DNA of 64,000 nt from Mixta intestinalis (lineage in GTDB: Bacteria; Pseudomonadota; Gammaproteobacteria; Enterobacterales; Enterobacteriaceae). Below are positions 34,346-43,012 of the stretch, piece after piece (position 1 is the stretch's first letter; each line of letters opens with the position of its first letter). The DNA lies in assembly GCF_009914055.1 (NCBI RefSeq), contig NZ_CP028271.1, forward strand, positions 744,001 through 808,000, read 5' to 3'. A program made the translations under genes and the position numbers. The notes below the pieces were generated by a model. It was not told where the DNA came from. It saw only the letters and a list, made by a program, of their open reading frames with translations, and did no database searches.

Positions 34346-35245
34346 TCAGGATGAAAACAACGCGATCAGCACTGGTGCCGCGAGGCTGAGCGCAAAGCCA
34401 TGCACGATAGCTGCCGGTACGATCTCAAGGCCACCGGAGCGCTGTAATACAGGAAGGGTAAAGTCCATTGAGGTGGCACCGCACAGGCCCAGCGCGCTTG
34501 AGCGATGCCGCCGAATCAGTACCGGTATTAGCATAATCGCCAGCAGCTCGCGCATCAGGTCGTTAAAGAAGGCGGCGCTGCCGATGACCGGCCCGAAGCT
34601 TTCGCTCATCAAAATGCCGGAAAGCGAGTACCAGCCGTAGCCGCTGGCCAGCGCCAGACCGGTCGTTAGCGGCAGGCCCAGCACCAACGCGGCCAGTGCG
34701 CCGCCGACAAAGGCGCTCAGGCAAACGACGATGGCTACCATCATGCCACGGCGGTTTAAGACGATTTGCCGCAGCGTCATACCGCTGCCGCGCAGCTGCA
34801 AACCAACCAGAAACAGCAGAAAAAACAGGGCGTACTCGCTTGCCTGTGTGGCATGATGCAACACCTTCCAGCCGGTCAGGCCGAGCAAAAAGCCCAGCAC
34901 TACCACGCCCAACAGCTTTAGCGACTCCAGCGCCATATGCAGCCGTGACGGCAGCGCTTCTTGCTGATGTTGATGATGCCAGGGAGACCTTTTTTCCAGC
35001 AGGCGCAGCGCAATAAGATTGCAGGCCAGAATAGCGATGACGCTGACGACAGCGATATGCAGAATCGCCAGCAGGTTTGCCGCCAGGTTGTCCAGAAATG
35101 CCAGGCTGATACCCATAAAAAAGAGAATGATATAAACCATCCAGCTTAGCAGGCGGTTAACCGCGCGTTGCAGCATGGCAGATTTCAGCGGCAGCAGATA
35201 GCCGATAATCAACGGCAGAAGAATAATAAGCAGGCCTGAGTACAT
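34346..35245 (-). CDS. lysO: L-lysine exporter LysO
   Basis: A 299-residue membrane protein, the same length as E. coli LysO (YbjE), with eight or more membrane segments. Conserved stretches are LLSWMVYIILFFMGISLAF, GYGWYSLSGILMSESFGPV and GLCGATSMDFTLPVLQRSGG. It exports L-lysine and toxic analogues. I use the ATG at 35245; a 13-residue extension from 35284 does not align. It sits between hcp and the divergent ytfE. Confidence 0.92.
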   Translation of the reverse strand: MYSGLLIILLPLIIGYLLPLKSAMLQRAVNRLLSWMVYIILFFMGISLAFLDNLAANLLAILHIAVVSVIAILACNLIALRLLEKRSPWHHQHQQEALPSRLHMALESLKLLGVVVLGFLLGLTGWKVLHHATQASEYALFFLLFLVGLQLRGSGMTLRQIVLNRRGMMVAIVVCLSAFVGGALAALVLGLPLTTGLALASGYGWYSLSGILMSESFGPVIGSAAFFNDLMRELLAIMLIPVLIRRHRSSALGLCGATSMDFTLPVLQRSGGLEIVPAAIVHGFALSLAAPVLIALFSS

Positions 35246-35476
35246 ATCCCTGTGAAATCCGTAAATAAATTTGATGATCGTCACGCTAGCTAAAAAACCG
35301 TACGGCGTAAAGCGTAACCTGAAAACGACCTGCTTCTCTGGCGCATGAGGCGCGTGCTGATATGGATGGTTAACGCCACTTAACCCGTTCTTTTAGCTGT
35401 ATCCCCCATATGGTGTAATTTTTTCAATCTGAGCTTTTTTGTCCCGGCTGCGGGAAAATAATCTGGTTTTCCCTAA

Positions 35477-35499
35477 AAGATGTATTTAATATGCAACTT
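35477..35499. promoter_or_regulatory. NsrR operator upstream of ytfE
   Basis: AAGATGTATTT and ATATGCAACTT form an 11-1-11 imperfect palindrome of NsrR type, sharing TGTATTT and GCAACTTATAA with the hcp site. It ends 24 bp before the ytfE start codon. Confidence 0.83.
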
Positions 35500-35523
35500 A
35501 TAAATCCATGTGAGGTAAAGGTC

Positions 35524-36192
35524 ATGTCATTACGCACAACATCTTTAGGTGAAATTGCCATTGCAATCCCTGGTTCCACCGCGCTGTTTCATAAATACGA
35601 TCTTGATTTCTGCTGCGGCGGCAAACATACGCTGGCTGAGATGGCTGAACGACGCGGCCTGGATATCGATAAAATTGAGCAAGAGCTACAGCAGCTGACC
35701 CGGCAAGAAACCAACAACGATGAAAACTGGCGTGAAGCGCCGCTTGCTGAGCTGATCGATCATATCATTACGCGTTATCACGATGGGCATCGTCAGCAGC
35801 TACCCGATCTGATTGCCATGGCGGAAAAAGTGGAGCGCGTGCACGGTGCAAAAGCGGCCTGTCCTCGCGGTCTGACCAAAGTCATTGACGAGGTCTATCA
35901 GCACCTCAGCGAACATATGATGAAAGAAGAGCGTGTACTGTTCCCGATGATCAAACAGGGTTTTGGCTCACGCGCTTCCGATCCGATCGCGGTGATGGAA
36001 TTTGAACACAACGAAGCGGGCGAACAGCTGGAAGTGATCAAATCACTGACCAACAACCTGACGCCGCCGGAAGAGGCCTGCACCACCTGGCGCGCGCTCT
36101 ACAGCGGTATCGATAATTTTATTCAGGAACTGATGCAGCATATCCACCTGGAAAATAACCTGCTGTTCCCACGCGCGCTGCGTGGCGAGTAA
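35524..36192 (+). CDS. ytfE: Iron-sulfur cluster repair di-iron protein YtfE (RIC)
   Basis: A 222-residue protein with the N-terminal ScdA-like domain (FHKYDLDFCCGGKHTL) and a C-terminal hemerythrin-like four-helix bundle with di-iron ligands (HIITRYHDGHR, HLSEHMMKEERVLFP, EFEHNEAGE, HIHLENNLLFP). It repairs iron-sulfur clusters damaged by NO and peroxide. The start at 35524 follows GAGGTAAAGG; an in-frame ATG at 35491 lies inside the NsrR operator and is rejected. In E. coli ytfE lies elsewhere on the chromosome. Confidence 0.95.
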   Translation: MSLRTTSLGEIAIAIPGSTALFHKYDLDFCCGGKHTLAEMAERRGLDIDKIEQELQQLTRQETNNDENWREAPLAELIDHIITRYHDGHRQQLPDLIAMAEKVERVHGAKAACPRGLTKVIDEVYQHLSEHMMKEERVLFPMIKQGFGSRASDPIAVMEFEHNEAGEQLEVIKSLTNNLTPPEEACTTWRALYSGIDNFIQELMQHIHLENNLLFPRALRGE

Positions 36193-36216
36193 TAAACGCT
36201 GCGTTAATCATGACAG

Positions 36217-36246
36217 AGGCTCTGCATTGCGGAGCCTTTATTCTTT
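36217..36246 (+). terminator. Terminator downstream of ytfE
   Basis: AGGCTC and GAGCCT pair around a nine-base loop and are followed by TTATTCTTT. Confidence 0.75.
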
Positions 36247-36592
36247 CAATAGCGTCTTCGCCTCTGCCGTTTTTTCAGCCTGTTGTGCCATCCTTTCCTC
36301 AGCATTAATGCAGTAATAATCCAGCGCTCTTAACGTTATTTTTTTCTGGTGGCGGGCATCGTCCTACCTTACAGACAGCAGCAAAAAAATAACGCGATGC
36401 ATCAGTGGGATAAGGTATCGGGGCACAAAGGGTGTAGCGCACGCTGGCGCAATAACTATGCTGTATAGCGTATTTGCGCCGCCATCGTATCAATAAGCAA
36501 AAAGACGTTGCTGGCGTGACAGGAAAATGCGGGGCAGGGTTGAAATGGCAGCGGGCGTCCCCACCTCTGTTTGGTCTCCATCGTAAGTAATA
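36247..36592. other. Intergenic region with a long-range inverted repeat
   Basis: About 350 bp between the ytfE and cspD terminators without a convincing gene. It holds a 12-bp perfect inverted repeat (36334-36345 and 36383-36394) enclosing 37 bases. A 62-codon minus frame at 36305-36493 has no recognisable features. Confidence 0.4.
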
Positions 36593-36593
36593 A

Positions 36594-36623
36594 AAATGCC
36601 AGCGTCCATGACTGGCATTTTTT
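36594..36623. terminator. Bidirectional terminator downstream of cspD
   Basis: AAATGCCAG and CTGGCATTT form a 9-bp stem with oligo-T on both strands, 30 bp past the cspD stop. Confidence 0.85.
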
Positions 36624-36655
36624 AGTCGGGTTGTACAGAATGTGTCAGCACAGGT

Positions 36656-36886
36656 TCAGGCCCGGGCGCCTTCAGTCGCCGCTTCAAGCGGAACGATAAG
36701 GCTGGCGTGATTACCTTTAGGTCCTTGATGGACAGCAAACTGTACCGGTTGTCCGGCTTTTAGCGTCCTGTATCCCTCCATCTGAATTGAGGAATAGTGG
36801 GCAAAGATATCATCGCCGCCGTCGATCGGGCAGATGAAGCCGAATCCTTTGGCATTGTTGAACCATTTAACTGTACCCTTCTCCAT
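36656..36886 (-). CDS. cspD: Cold-shock-like protein CspD
   Basis: A 76-residue OB-fold protein. RNP1 is KGFGFI and RNP2 is DIFAHY; the QMEGYRTLKAGQPVQF stretch distinguishes CspD from CspA types. In E. coli CspD is induced in stationary phase and inhibits DNA replication by binding single-stranded DNA. It is divergent from clpS, and in E. coli the neighbouring ClpAP/Lon proteases are involved in its turnover. Confidence 0.95.
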   Translation of the reverse strand: MEKGTVKWFNNAKGFGFICPIDGGDDIFAHYSSIQMEGYRTLKAGQPVQFAVHQGPKGNHASLIVPLEAATEGARA

Positions 36887-37210
36887 ACTTCTGGTTCCCT
36901 CGCAAGACGTTTTTTACTGAATAAGTGAGGTCGTCAAAGCTGCGTTGAGTTGTTTAAAACTCAATCAGCTGGAGCTTGTAGAATGTAAAGAAACAGGGTA
37001 AAGCGTCAAGCTATCGACAGGTTCATCTATCGATCAAATCGTCAAACTTTGAGGCAGTTAACGCTATTTCTGATTTTGTGATAGCGGTCGCGCTGACGGA
37101 GCGGCGGATATTTTTTCACCCGCGCGAAGCCTGACGGCGTGCGTGTTACAATTATGGTATGGCGCGGAGTTTTTCGTGCCGGCGCGCAATACAGATTACG
37201 ATGGAATTCT
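36887..37210. other. cspD-clpS divergent promoter region
   Basis: About 320 bp containing the leaders of both genes. I see no specific operator or extra gene. Confidence 0.4.
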
Positions 37211-37531
37211 ATGGGAAACACTAACGACTGGCTTAACTTTGAACATCTGGCGGAAGAGAAACTGCGTGAAGGTCTGCAACCGCCTTCGATGTATAAAGTT
37301 ATACTCAACAATGACGATTACACACCAATGGAATTTGTGGTTGACGTACTGCAAAAGTTCTTTTCTTATGATATTGAGCGTGCAACGCAACTGATGCTCA
37401 GGGTGCATTATCAGGGCAAGGCGATCTGCGGCGTTTTTACCGCAGAAGTGGCGGAAACCAAGGTTGCGCAGGTCAATCGCTACGCGAAGGAAAATGAGCA
37501 TCCGTTGCTGTGTACGCTGGAAAAAGCCTGA
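37211..37531 (+). CDS. clpS: ClpA adaptor ClpS (N-recognin)
   Basis: A 106-residue protein, equal to E. coli ClpS. A flexible N-terminal tail is followed by MYKVILNNDDYTPMEFVVDVL, where the acidic patch and the NDDYTPM loop form the pocket for N-terminal Phe, Leu, Tyr and Trp. It delivers N-end-rule substrates to ClpAP. The start at 37211 is set by alignment; upstream frame to 37139 is leader. clpA follows 56 bp later. Confidence 0.95.
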   Translation: MGNTNDWLNFEHLAEEKLREGLQPPSMYKVILNNDDYTPMEFVVDVLQKFFSYDIERATQLMLRVHYQGKAICGVFTAEVAETKVAQVNRYAKENEHPLLCTLEKA

Positions 37532-37587
37532 TCGGCCTTGTGCCATTCCGGCATGAACCGTAGGGCGATAATTGGGGGAGGTGCCTA

Positions 37588-39864
37588 ATGCTCAATCAAG
37601 AACTGGAACTCAGTTTAAACATGGCTTTCGCCAGAGCGCGTGAGCACCGTCATGAATTTATGACCGTCGAGCATCTGCTACTGGCGCTGCTCAGTAACCC
37701 GTCGGCCAGAGAGGCACTGGAAGCCTGTACGGTGGATATTGTGGCTCTGCGGCAGGAGCTCGAAGCCTTCATCGAACAAACCACGCCGGTGCTACCGGCA
37801 ACGGAAGAAGAGCGTGACACACAGCCGACGCTTAGCTTCCAGCGCGTGTTGCAGCGTGCGGTTTTCCATGTTCAGTCGTCCGGGCGCAGCGAAGTTTCTG
37901 GCGCTAACGTGCTGGTAGCTATTTTCAGCGAGCAGGAGTCGCAGGCGGCTTACCTGCTGCGTAAGCATGAAGTCAGCCGTCTTGATGTGGTGAACTTTAT
38001 TTCCCACGGTACGCGTAAAGATGAGCCCGGTCAGGCGCAGGGGTCCGAAAATCAAATTAACGAAGAGCAGGCAGGCGGGGAGGAGCGTATGGAAAACTTC
38101 ACCACCAATCTCAACCAGCTTGCTCGCGTTGGCGGTATCGATCCGCTGATCGGTCGCGACAAAGAGCTGGAGCGTACCGTGCAGGTGCTGTGCCGTCGAC
38201 GTAAGAACAACCCGCTGCTGGTGGGCGAATCAGGCGTAGGTAAAACGGCCATTGCGGAAGGCCTGGCCTGGCGTATTGTCCAGGGTGACGTGCCGGAAGT
38301 GATGAAAGATTGCACCATCTATTCGCTTGATATCGGTTCGCTGCTGGCAGGAACCAAATATCGCGGCGATTTTGAGAAGCGCTTTAAGGCGCTGCTGAAA
38401 CAGCTGGAGCAGGATGAAAGCAGCATTCTGTTTATCGATGAGATCCATACCATCATCGGTGCCGGTGCCGCTTCCGGCGGGCAGGTTGATGCTGCTAACC
38501 TGATTAAGCCGCTGCTGTCGAGCGGGCGTATTCGCGTGATGGGGTCAACTACCTATCAGGAATTCAGCAATATCTTTGAAAAAGATCGTGCGCTGGCGCG
38601 TCGTTTTCAGAAAATCGACATTACCGAGCCGAGTATTGATGAAACGGTGCAGATTCTTAACGGACTGAAACCGAAGTACGAAGCGCATCATGACGTACGC
38701 TATACGGCAAAAGCGGTGCGTGCGGCGGTAGAGCTGGCGGTGAAATATATCAACGATCGCCATCTGCCCGATAAAGCTATCGACGTGATTGATGAAGCGG
38801 GCGCACGCAGCCGACTGATGCCGGTCAGCAAACGCAAGAAAACCGTTAACGTCGCGGATATTGAATCGGTTGTGGCGCGCATTGCGCGTATTCCGGAGAA
38901 GAGCGTTTCTGCCACCGACCGTGACACGCTGCGCAACCTTGGCGATCGGCTGAAAATGCTGGTGTTTGGTCAGGATGATGCCATTGAAGCCTTAACCGAA
39001 GCGATCAAAATGAGCCGCGCCGGTCTGGGCCATGAGCGCAAACCGGTGGGTTCCTTCCTGTTTGCCGGCCCTACCGGGGTGGGTAAAACGGAGGTGACGG
39101 TACAGCTGGCGAAGGCGCTGGGCATTGAGCTGCTGCGTTTCGATATGTCCGAGTATATGGAACGTCATACCGTTAGCCGCCTGATCGGTGCGCCTCCGGG
39201 CTACGTTGGTTTCGATCAGGGTGGTCTGTTGACCGATGCGGTGATCAAGCATCCGCACGCCGTGGTGCTGCTGGATGAGATTGAAAAGGCACACCCGGAT
39301 GTCTTTAACCTGCTATTGCAGGTAATGGACAACGGCATGCTGACGGACAACAACGGGCGCAAGGCGGATTTCCGTAACGTGGTGCTGGTGATGACTACCA
39401 ACGCCGGGGTAAGGGAAACCGAACGTAAATCGATCGGCCTGATCCATCAGGATAACAGCACCGACGCGATGGAAGAGATCAAGAAGATCTTTACGCCGGA
39501 GTTCCGTAACCGTCTCGACAATATCATCTGGTTCCGTCACCTCTCTACCGACGTGATCCATCAGGTGGTGGATAAGTTTATCGTCGAGCTTCAGGCGCAG
39601 CTGGATGCGAAAGGCGTGTCGCTGGAAGTCAGCGACGAAGCGCGCGACTGGCTGGCGGAGAAAGGGTACGACAAAGCGATGGGCGCACGTCCGATGGCGC
39701 GCACCGTGCAGGAGAATCTGAAGAAACCGCTGGCAAATGAGCTGCTGTTTGGTTCGCTGGTGGATGGAGGTTCAGTATCGGTAACGCTCGATAAAGAGAA
39801 AAACCAGCTGGCCTACCATTTCGTTAGCGCAGAGAAGCGTAAAACGGAAGGAACGGTGCACTAA
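37588..39864 (+). CDS. clpA: ClpA, ATP-dependent Clp protease ATPase subunit
   Basis: A 758-residue Hsp100 unfoldase, the same length as E. coli ClpA. The N-domain (1-140) binds ClpS. AAA module 1 has Walker A GESGVGKTA near 214-222 and FIDEIHTIIGAGA. Module 2 has GPTGVGKTE near 495-503 and LLDEIEKAHPDV. The ClpP-docking IGL loop is in ERKSIGLIHQD near 616. With ClpP it degrades N-end-rule and ssrA-tagged proteins. Confidence 0.97.
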   Translation: MLNQELELSLNMAFARAREHRHEFMTVEHLLLALLSNPSAREALEACTVDIVALRQELEAFIEQTTPVLPATEEERDTQPTLSFQRVLQRAVFHVQSSGRSEVSGANVLVAIFSEQESQAAYLLRKHEVSRLDVVNFISHGTRKDEPGQAQGSENQINEEQAGGEERMENFTTNLNQLARVGGIDPLIGRDKELERTVQVLCRRRKNNPLLVGESGVGKTAIAEGLAWRIVQGDVPEVMKDCTIYSLDIGSLLAGTKYRGDFEKRFKALLKQLEQDESSILFIDEIHTIIGAGAASGGQVDAANLIKPLLSSGRIRVMGSTTYQEFSNIFEKDRALARRFQKIDITEPSIDETVQILNGLKPKYEAHHDVRYTAKAVRAAVELAVKYINDRHLPDKAIDVIDEAGARSRLMPVSKRKKTVNVADIESVVARIARIPEKSVSATDRDTLRNLGDRLKMLVFGQDDAIEALTEAIKMSRAGLGHERKPVGSFLFAGPTGVGKTEVTVQLAKALGIELLRFDMSEYMERHTVSRLIGAPPGYVGFDQGGLLTDAVIKHPHAVVLLDEIEKAHPDVFNLLLQVMDNGMLTDNNGRKADFRNVVLVMTTNAGVRETERKSIGLIHQDNSTDAMEEIKKIFTPEFRNRLDNIIWFRHLSTDVIHQVVDKFIVELQAQLDAKGVSLEVSDEARDWLAEKGYDKAMGARPMARTVQENLKKPLANELLFGSLVDGGSVSVTLDKEKNQLAYHFVSAEKRKTEGTVH

Positions 39865-39885
39865 GTCGTCAACCTATGTAAACAG

Positions 39886-39915
39886 AAAAGGCCGGATAAT
39901 ACCGGCCTTTTTTTG
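39886..39915 (+). terminator. clpA terminator (first arm of an inverted pair)
   Basis: AAAAGGCCGG and CCGGCCTTTT pair around ATAATA and are followed by TTTTTTG on the plus strand. Confidence 0.88.
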
Positions 39916-39938
39916 TCGTGAGTAACGCTGGAAATGCG

Positions 39939-39965
39939 AAAGGCCGGTATTATCCGGCCTTTTTA
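39939..39965 (-). terminator. infA terminator (second arm of an inverted pair)
   Basis: The 24 bases 39939-39962 are the exact reverse complement of 39887-39910. On the minus strand this gives a second terminator hairpin facing infA; a T-run on the plus strand also follows it. Confidence 0.8.
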
Positions 39966-40004
39966 GTAGACAGGCGTTAGCCTGCACCTCAACGCAAAAC
40001 GTTA

Positions 40005-40223
40005 TTAACGACTACGGAAGACAATGCGGCCTTTGCTCAGGTCGTACGGGGTCAGCTCAACAGTGACTTTGTCGCCCGTCAGAATGCGGATATAGTTTTT
40101 GCGCATTTTACCGGAGATATGAGCGATAACCACGTGTCCGTTTTCTAATTCCACGCGGAACATGGTGTTAGGTAACGTATCAAGTACGGTACCCTGCATT
40201 TCAATATTGTCTTCTTTGGCCAT
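40005..40223 (-). CDS. infA: Translation initiation factor IF-1
   Basis: A 72-residue S1-type OB-fold protein (MAKEDNIEMQGTVLDTLPN...GKMRKNYIRILTGDKV), the same length as E. coli IF-1. It binds the ribosomal A site during initiation. An in-frame upstream Met at 40280 is leader. Confidence 0.97.
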   Translation of the reverse strand: MAKEDNIEMQGTVLDTLPNTMFRVELENGHVVIAHISGKMRKNYIRILTGDKVTVELTPYDLSKGRIVFRSR

Positions 40224-40529
40224 CGAATCCTCTGGGTGGACTTCCAAGTTTTGAACCGGCAAGATAATGCCGAATTCCACGAATTATGTAAAGAATAGTT
40301 GGTTATTATACCAACGCCTGCATGCACCTGTAGCGCAGCATACAGGCATAACCTTTGTCGTCTGGTGACAGTGACGCTAGCGGGGGGAACAGCGGCTAAG
40401 AATCTGTTAACCGGCTCAAGCCATAAATAACAGTTCTGAAGATGCATGGTAATTCCCGGCTCGGTAACTCCGATGCGCTGACGCAATAAACGGACGACAT
40501 ACCAAACCCGCCTATTATACCACTATTCC
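40224..40529. other. infA leader region
   Basis: About 306 bp between aat and infA holding the infA promoter(s). No tRNA or small gene is recognisable. Confidence 0.45.
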
Positions 40530-41252
40530 TCACGGTTGCGTGTAAAACATCGGATCGGCGTTAAAAAGCGTATCGCTCTGCCAGCAGGCATCGTCAACCG
40601 GTGCGTGTGCCAGCCTGCCAAGCGCCAGCAAATAGTCGAGGCGTGGGATCTCCTGAGCGCCGAGCGAAGCGGTGTGCGAGTTAAGTATCTGGCAGTCAAT
40701 AAGCTGCCCGCCATGCCGTTTAAAATGTTGGCAAAAAACCAGTAGCGCGGTTTTGGAGGCGTTTTCGCGGCGGCTGAACATCGATTCACCGCAGAAAATT
40801 TGTCCCAGCGCCAACCCATACATGCCGCCCACCAGCTCATCGTCAAACCACACCTCAATCGAATGCGCATGACCCGCATCGTACAGGCGGTGCCAGGCGC
40901 GTTTGACTTCAGGCGTAATCCAGGTGCCTTCATCACGTGCGCTGGCGCAGCCTTCAACGACATCCGCAAAGGCGCGGTTCATGGTTACGCGGTAGGGCGA
41001 ACGACGATGAAAACGCTTCATGCTACGGCTGAGATGAAACGCGTCCGGCAACAGGATCGCTCGCGGATCGGGCGACCACCACAAAATGGGATCGCCAGGT
41101 GAAAACCACGGAAAAATACCGCGATGATAGGCGTGAAGCAAACGTGCCGGGCTTAAATCGCCGCCCATCGCCAGCAGTCCGTTGGGTTCACGCAGCGCCA
41201 TCTCCGGCGGCGGAAAATTAAGCGAGTCGCGTGACAGCTGGATCAATCGCAT
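40530..41252 (-). CDS. aat: Leucyl/phenylalanyl-tRNA-protein transferase
   Basis: A 240-residue GNAT-fold enzyme that transfers Leu or Phe to N-terminal Arg/Lys of proteins, creating ClpS-recognised N-degrons. Conserved stretches are FPPPEMALREPNGLLAMGGDLSP-like, YHRGIFPWFSPGDPILWWSPDPR and the GGMYGLALGQIFCGESMFSR region. It is a few residues longer than E. coli Aat (234). It is the last gene after cydDC; the N-end-rule proteins ClpS and ClpA are encoded 1-3 kb away. Confidence 0.95.
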   Translation of the reverse strand: MRLIQLSRDSLNFPPPEMALREPNGLLAMGGDLSPARLLHAYHRGIFPWFSPGDPILWWSPDPRAILLPDAFHLSRSMKRFHRRSPYRVTMNRAFADVVEGCASARDEGTWITPEVKRAWHRLYDAGHAHSIEVWFDDELVGGMYGLALGQIFCGESMFSRRENASKTALLVFCQHFKRHGGQLIDCQILNSHTASLGAQEIPRLDYLLALGRLAHAPVDDACWQSDTLFNADPMFYTQP

Positions 41253-41284
41253 CTATGAAAAGCCCTGCTTCCTGAAAACTATGA

Positions 41285-43012
41285 CTATAGCGTAAAGCGC
41301 TGCTGAAAATGCCAGTAGCGTCCGCGTTTCGCCATTAATTCATCGTGTTTGCCTTGTTCAACGATCTTGCCCCGATCCATAACGCAAATGCGAGCGAAAT
41401 TATCCAGCCCCTGCAGGCGATGGGTCACCATGATGGTGGTTTTATCAGCGGTGACGCGCGCCAACAGAGCCAGAATCTGCTGCTCCGTTTCCGCATCCAG
41501 CCCTTCGGTTGGTTCATCAAGCAGCATGATAGGGCTGTTATGCAGCAGCGCGCGTGCGATAGCCAGACGACGCAGCTCGCCGCCGGAAAGCTGGCGTCCT
41601 CCTTCGCCCAGCCAGGCGTTAAGGCCCTGATCGTCAGCCAGCAGCTTCTCCAGCCCCACCTGCTTCAGGACATCGATCAGCGCTTCATCGCTGCACTCCG
41701 TTGCCGCCAGCAGTAAATTATCGCGCAGCGTCTGGTTAAACAGATGCACCCGCTGGCTGACTACGCCAATCGCCGCGCGCAGTGCAGGCTCGCTCCATTC
41801 TGTCAGCGCTATATCGCCAATGCGGATTTCACCTTCCTGTGGATCCCAGGCGCGGGTAAGCAGCTGTAATAGCGTGCTTTTACCACATCCTGTTGGGCCA
41901 AGCAGGGCGACGGACTCACCGGGCTGTACCCGAAGCGACAGGTGTTGCAGGGCAGGGCCAAGTGCATTGGGATAAGAGAACGTCACATTGTTTAGCAGTA
42001 GCGCACCTGCGCTCGCCGTTTGGTTATTCTGTGAAAACCGTACGGCAGGCCGCTGAGCCAGCACCTGCTGGATGCGGGCTGCGGAGGCGAAAACCTGTCC
42101 AAGGTGGAGAAAGGCGCTACCCACCGGTGCCAGCGCCTCGAATGCCGCCAGCGCACAAAAAACAAACAGCGCCAGCAGCGCGCCGGGCGGCTGCCATACC
42201 CCGACGCCGCCTGCGCTCAGCCAAAGTATCAATGTTACCGTTGCGCCACTAATCAGCAGCAGTAACGACTGTGAAAGCCCCGTCAGGCTCGCCTGGCGAC
42301 GCTGCGCCTGCTGCCAGCTTGCTTCGGTCTCATCCAGCTGTTGACGGCTGTTTTCAACGCTGCCGTAAAGTGAGAGTTCAGCCTGCGCCTGTAGCCAGCG
42401 GGTCAGCTGTTGACGATAGCGTGCGCGCTGGAACGTCATGGTTTCGCCAGCAGGACGTCCGATATGGTAAAAGAGCGGCGGCAACAGCAGCAGCGTAAGC
42501 AGCATAATCGTGCCCAGCGTCAGCGCCAGCGGAATATCGAGCCAGCACAGCCCCAACGTCACTACGATAATGACCACCAGCGCGCCGATGAAAGGGGAGA
42601 TGATGCGCAGGTAGAGATGATCGAGCGTATCGACATCAGCGACAAAACGGTTAAGCAGGTCGCCCTGGCGAAAATGCGCAATGCCCGCAGGCGACAGCGG
42701 CAGCAGACGGCTAAAGGTAAAAACGCGCAGATGCTGCAATACGCGGAAAGTACCATCATGGCTGACCAGCCGTTCAAAATAACGCGCTACGGTGCGAATA
42801 ATCGCTGCTCCGCGCACGCCAGCAGCGGGAAGCATGTAGTTAAAGCTGTAAAGGCCCGCACCGCCCGCCAGTGAAGCGGCGGCAAGAAACCAGCCTGACA
42901 ACGTTAACAGACCGGTACTGGCTAACAGCGTAACGATCGCCAGCAATATGCCCAGCGTAAGACGCCAGAAATGGCGGCGGTAAAGCCGCAAAAAAGGTCG
43001 CAGAATCGTCAT
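41285..43012 (-). CDS. cydC: CydC, heterodimeric ABC exporter subunit
   Basis: A 575-residue fused permease-ATPase. Six membrane segments lie in residues 1-300; Walker A is GPTGCGKST, the signature LSGGELRR and Walker B IMLLDEPTEGLD. With CydD it is needed for assembly of cytochrome bd and moves thiols or haem across the inner membrane. Its ATG overlaps the cydD stop (TAATG). Confidence 0.95.
   Translation of the reverse strand: MTILRPFLRLYRRHFWRLTLGILLAIVTLLASTGLLTLSGWFLAAASLAGGAGLYSFNYMLPAAGVRGAAIIRTVARYFERLVSHDGTFRVLQHLRVFTFSRLLPLSPAGIAHFRQGDLLNRFVADVDTLDHLYLRIISPFIGALVVIIVVTLGLCWLDIPLALTLGTIMLLTLLLLPPLFYHIGRPAGETMTFQRARYRQQLTRWLQAQAELSLYGSVENSRQQLDETEASWQQAQRRQASLTGLSQSLLLLISGATVTLILWLSAGGVGVWQPPGALLALFVFCALAAFEALAPVGSAFLHLGQVFASAARIQQVLAQRPAVRFSQNNQTASAGALLLNNVTFSYPNALGPALQHLSLRVQPGESVALLGPTGCGKSTLLQLLTRAWDPQEGEIRIGDIALTEWSEPALRAAIGVVSQRVHLFNQTLRDNLLLAATECSDEALIDVLKQVGLEKLLADDQGLNAWLGEGGRQLSGGELRRLAIARALLHNSPIMLLDEPTEGLDAETEQQILALLARVTADKTTIMVTHRLQGLDNFARICVMDRGKIVEQGKHDELMAKRGRYWHFQQRFTL

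Noticed and set aside
36305..36493. Minus-strand frame of 62 codons in the ytfE-cspD gap
   Set aside because: No ribosome binding site, no recognisable domain, and it crosses the 12-bp inverted repeat.
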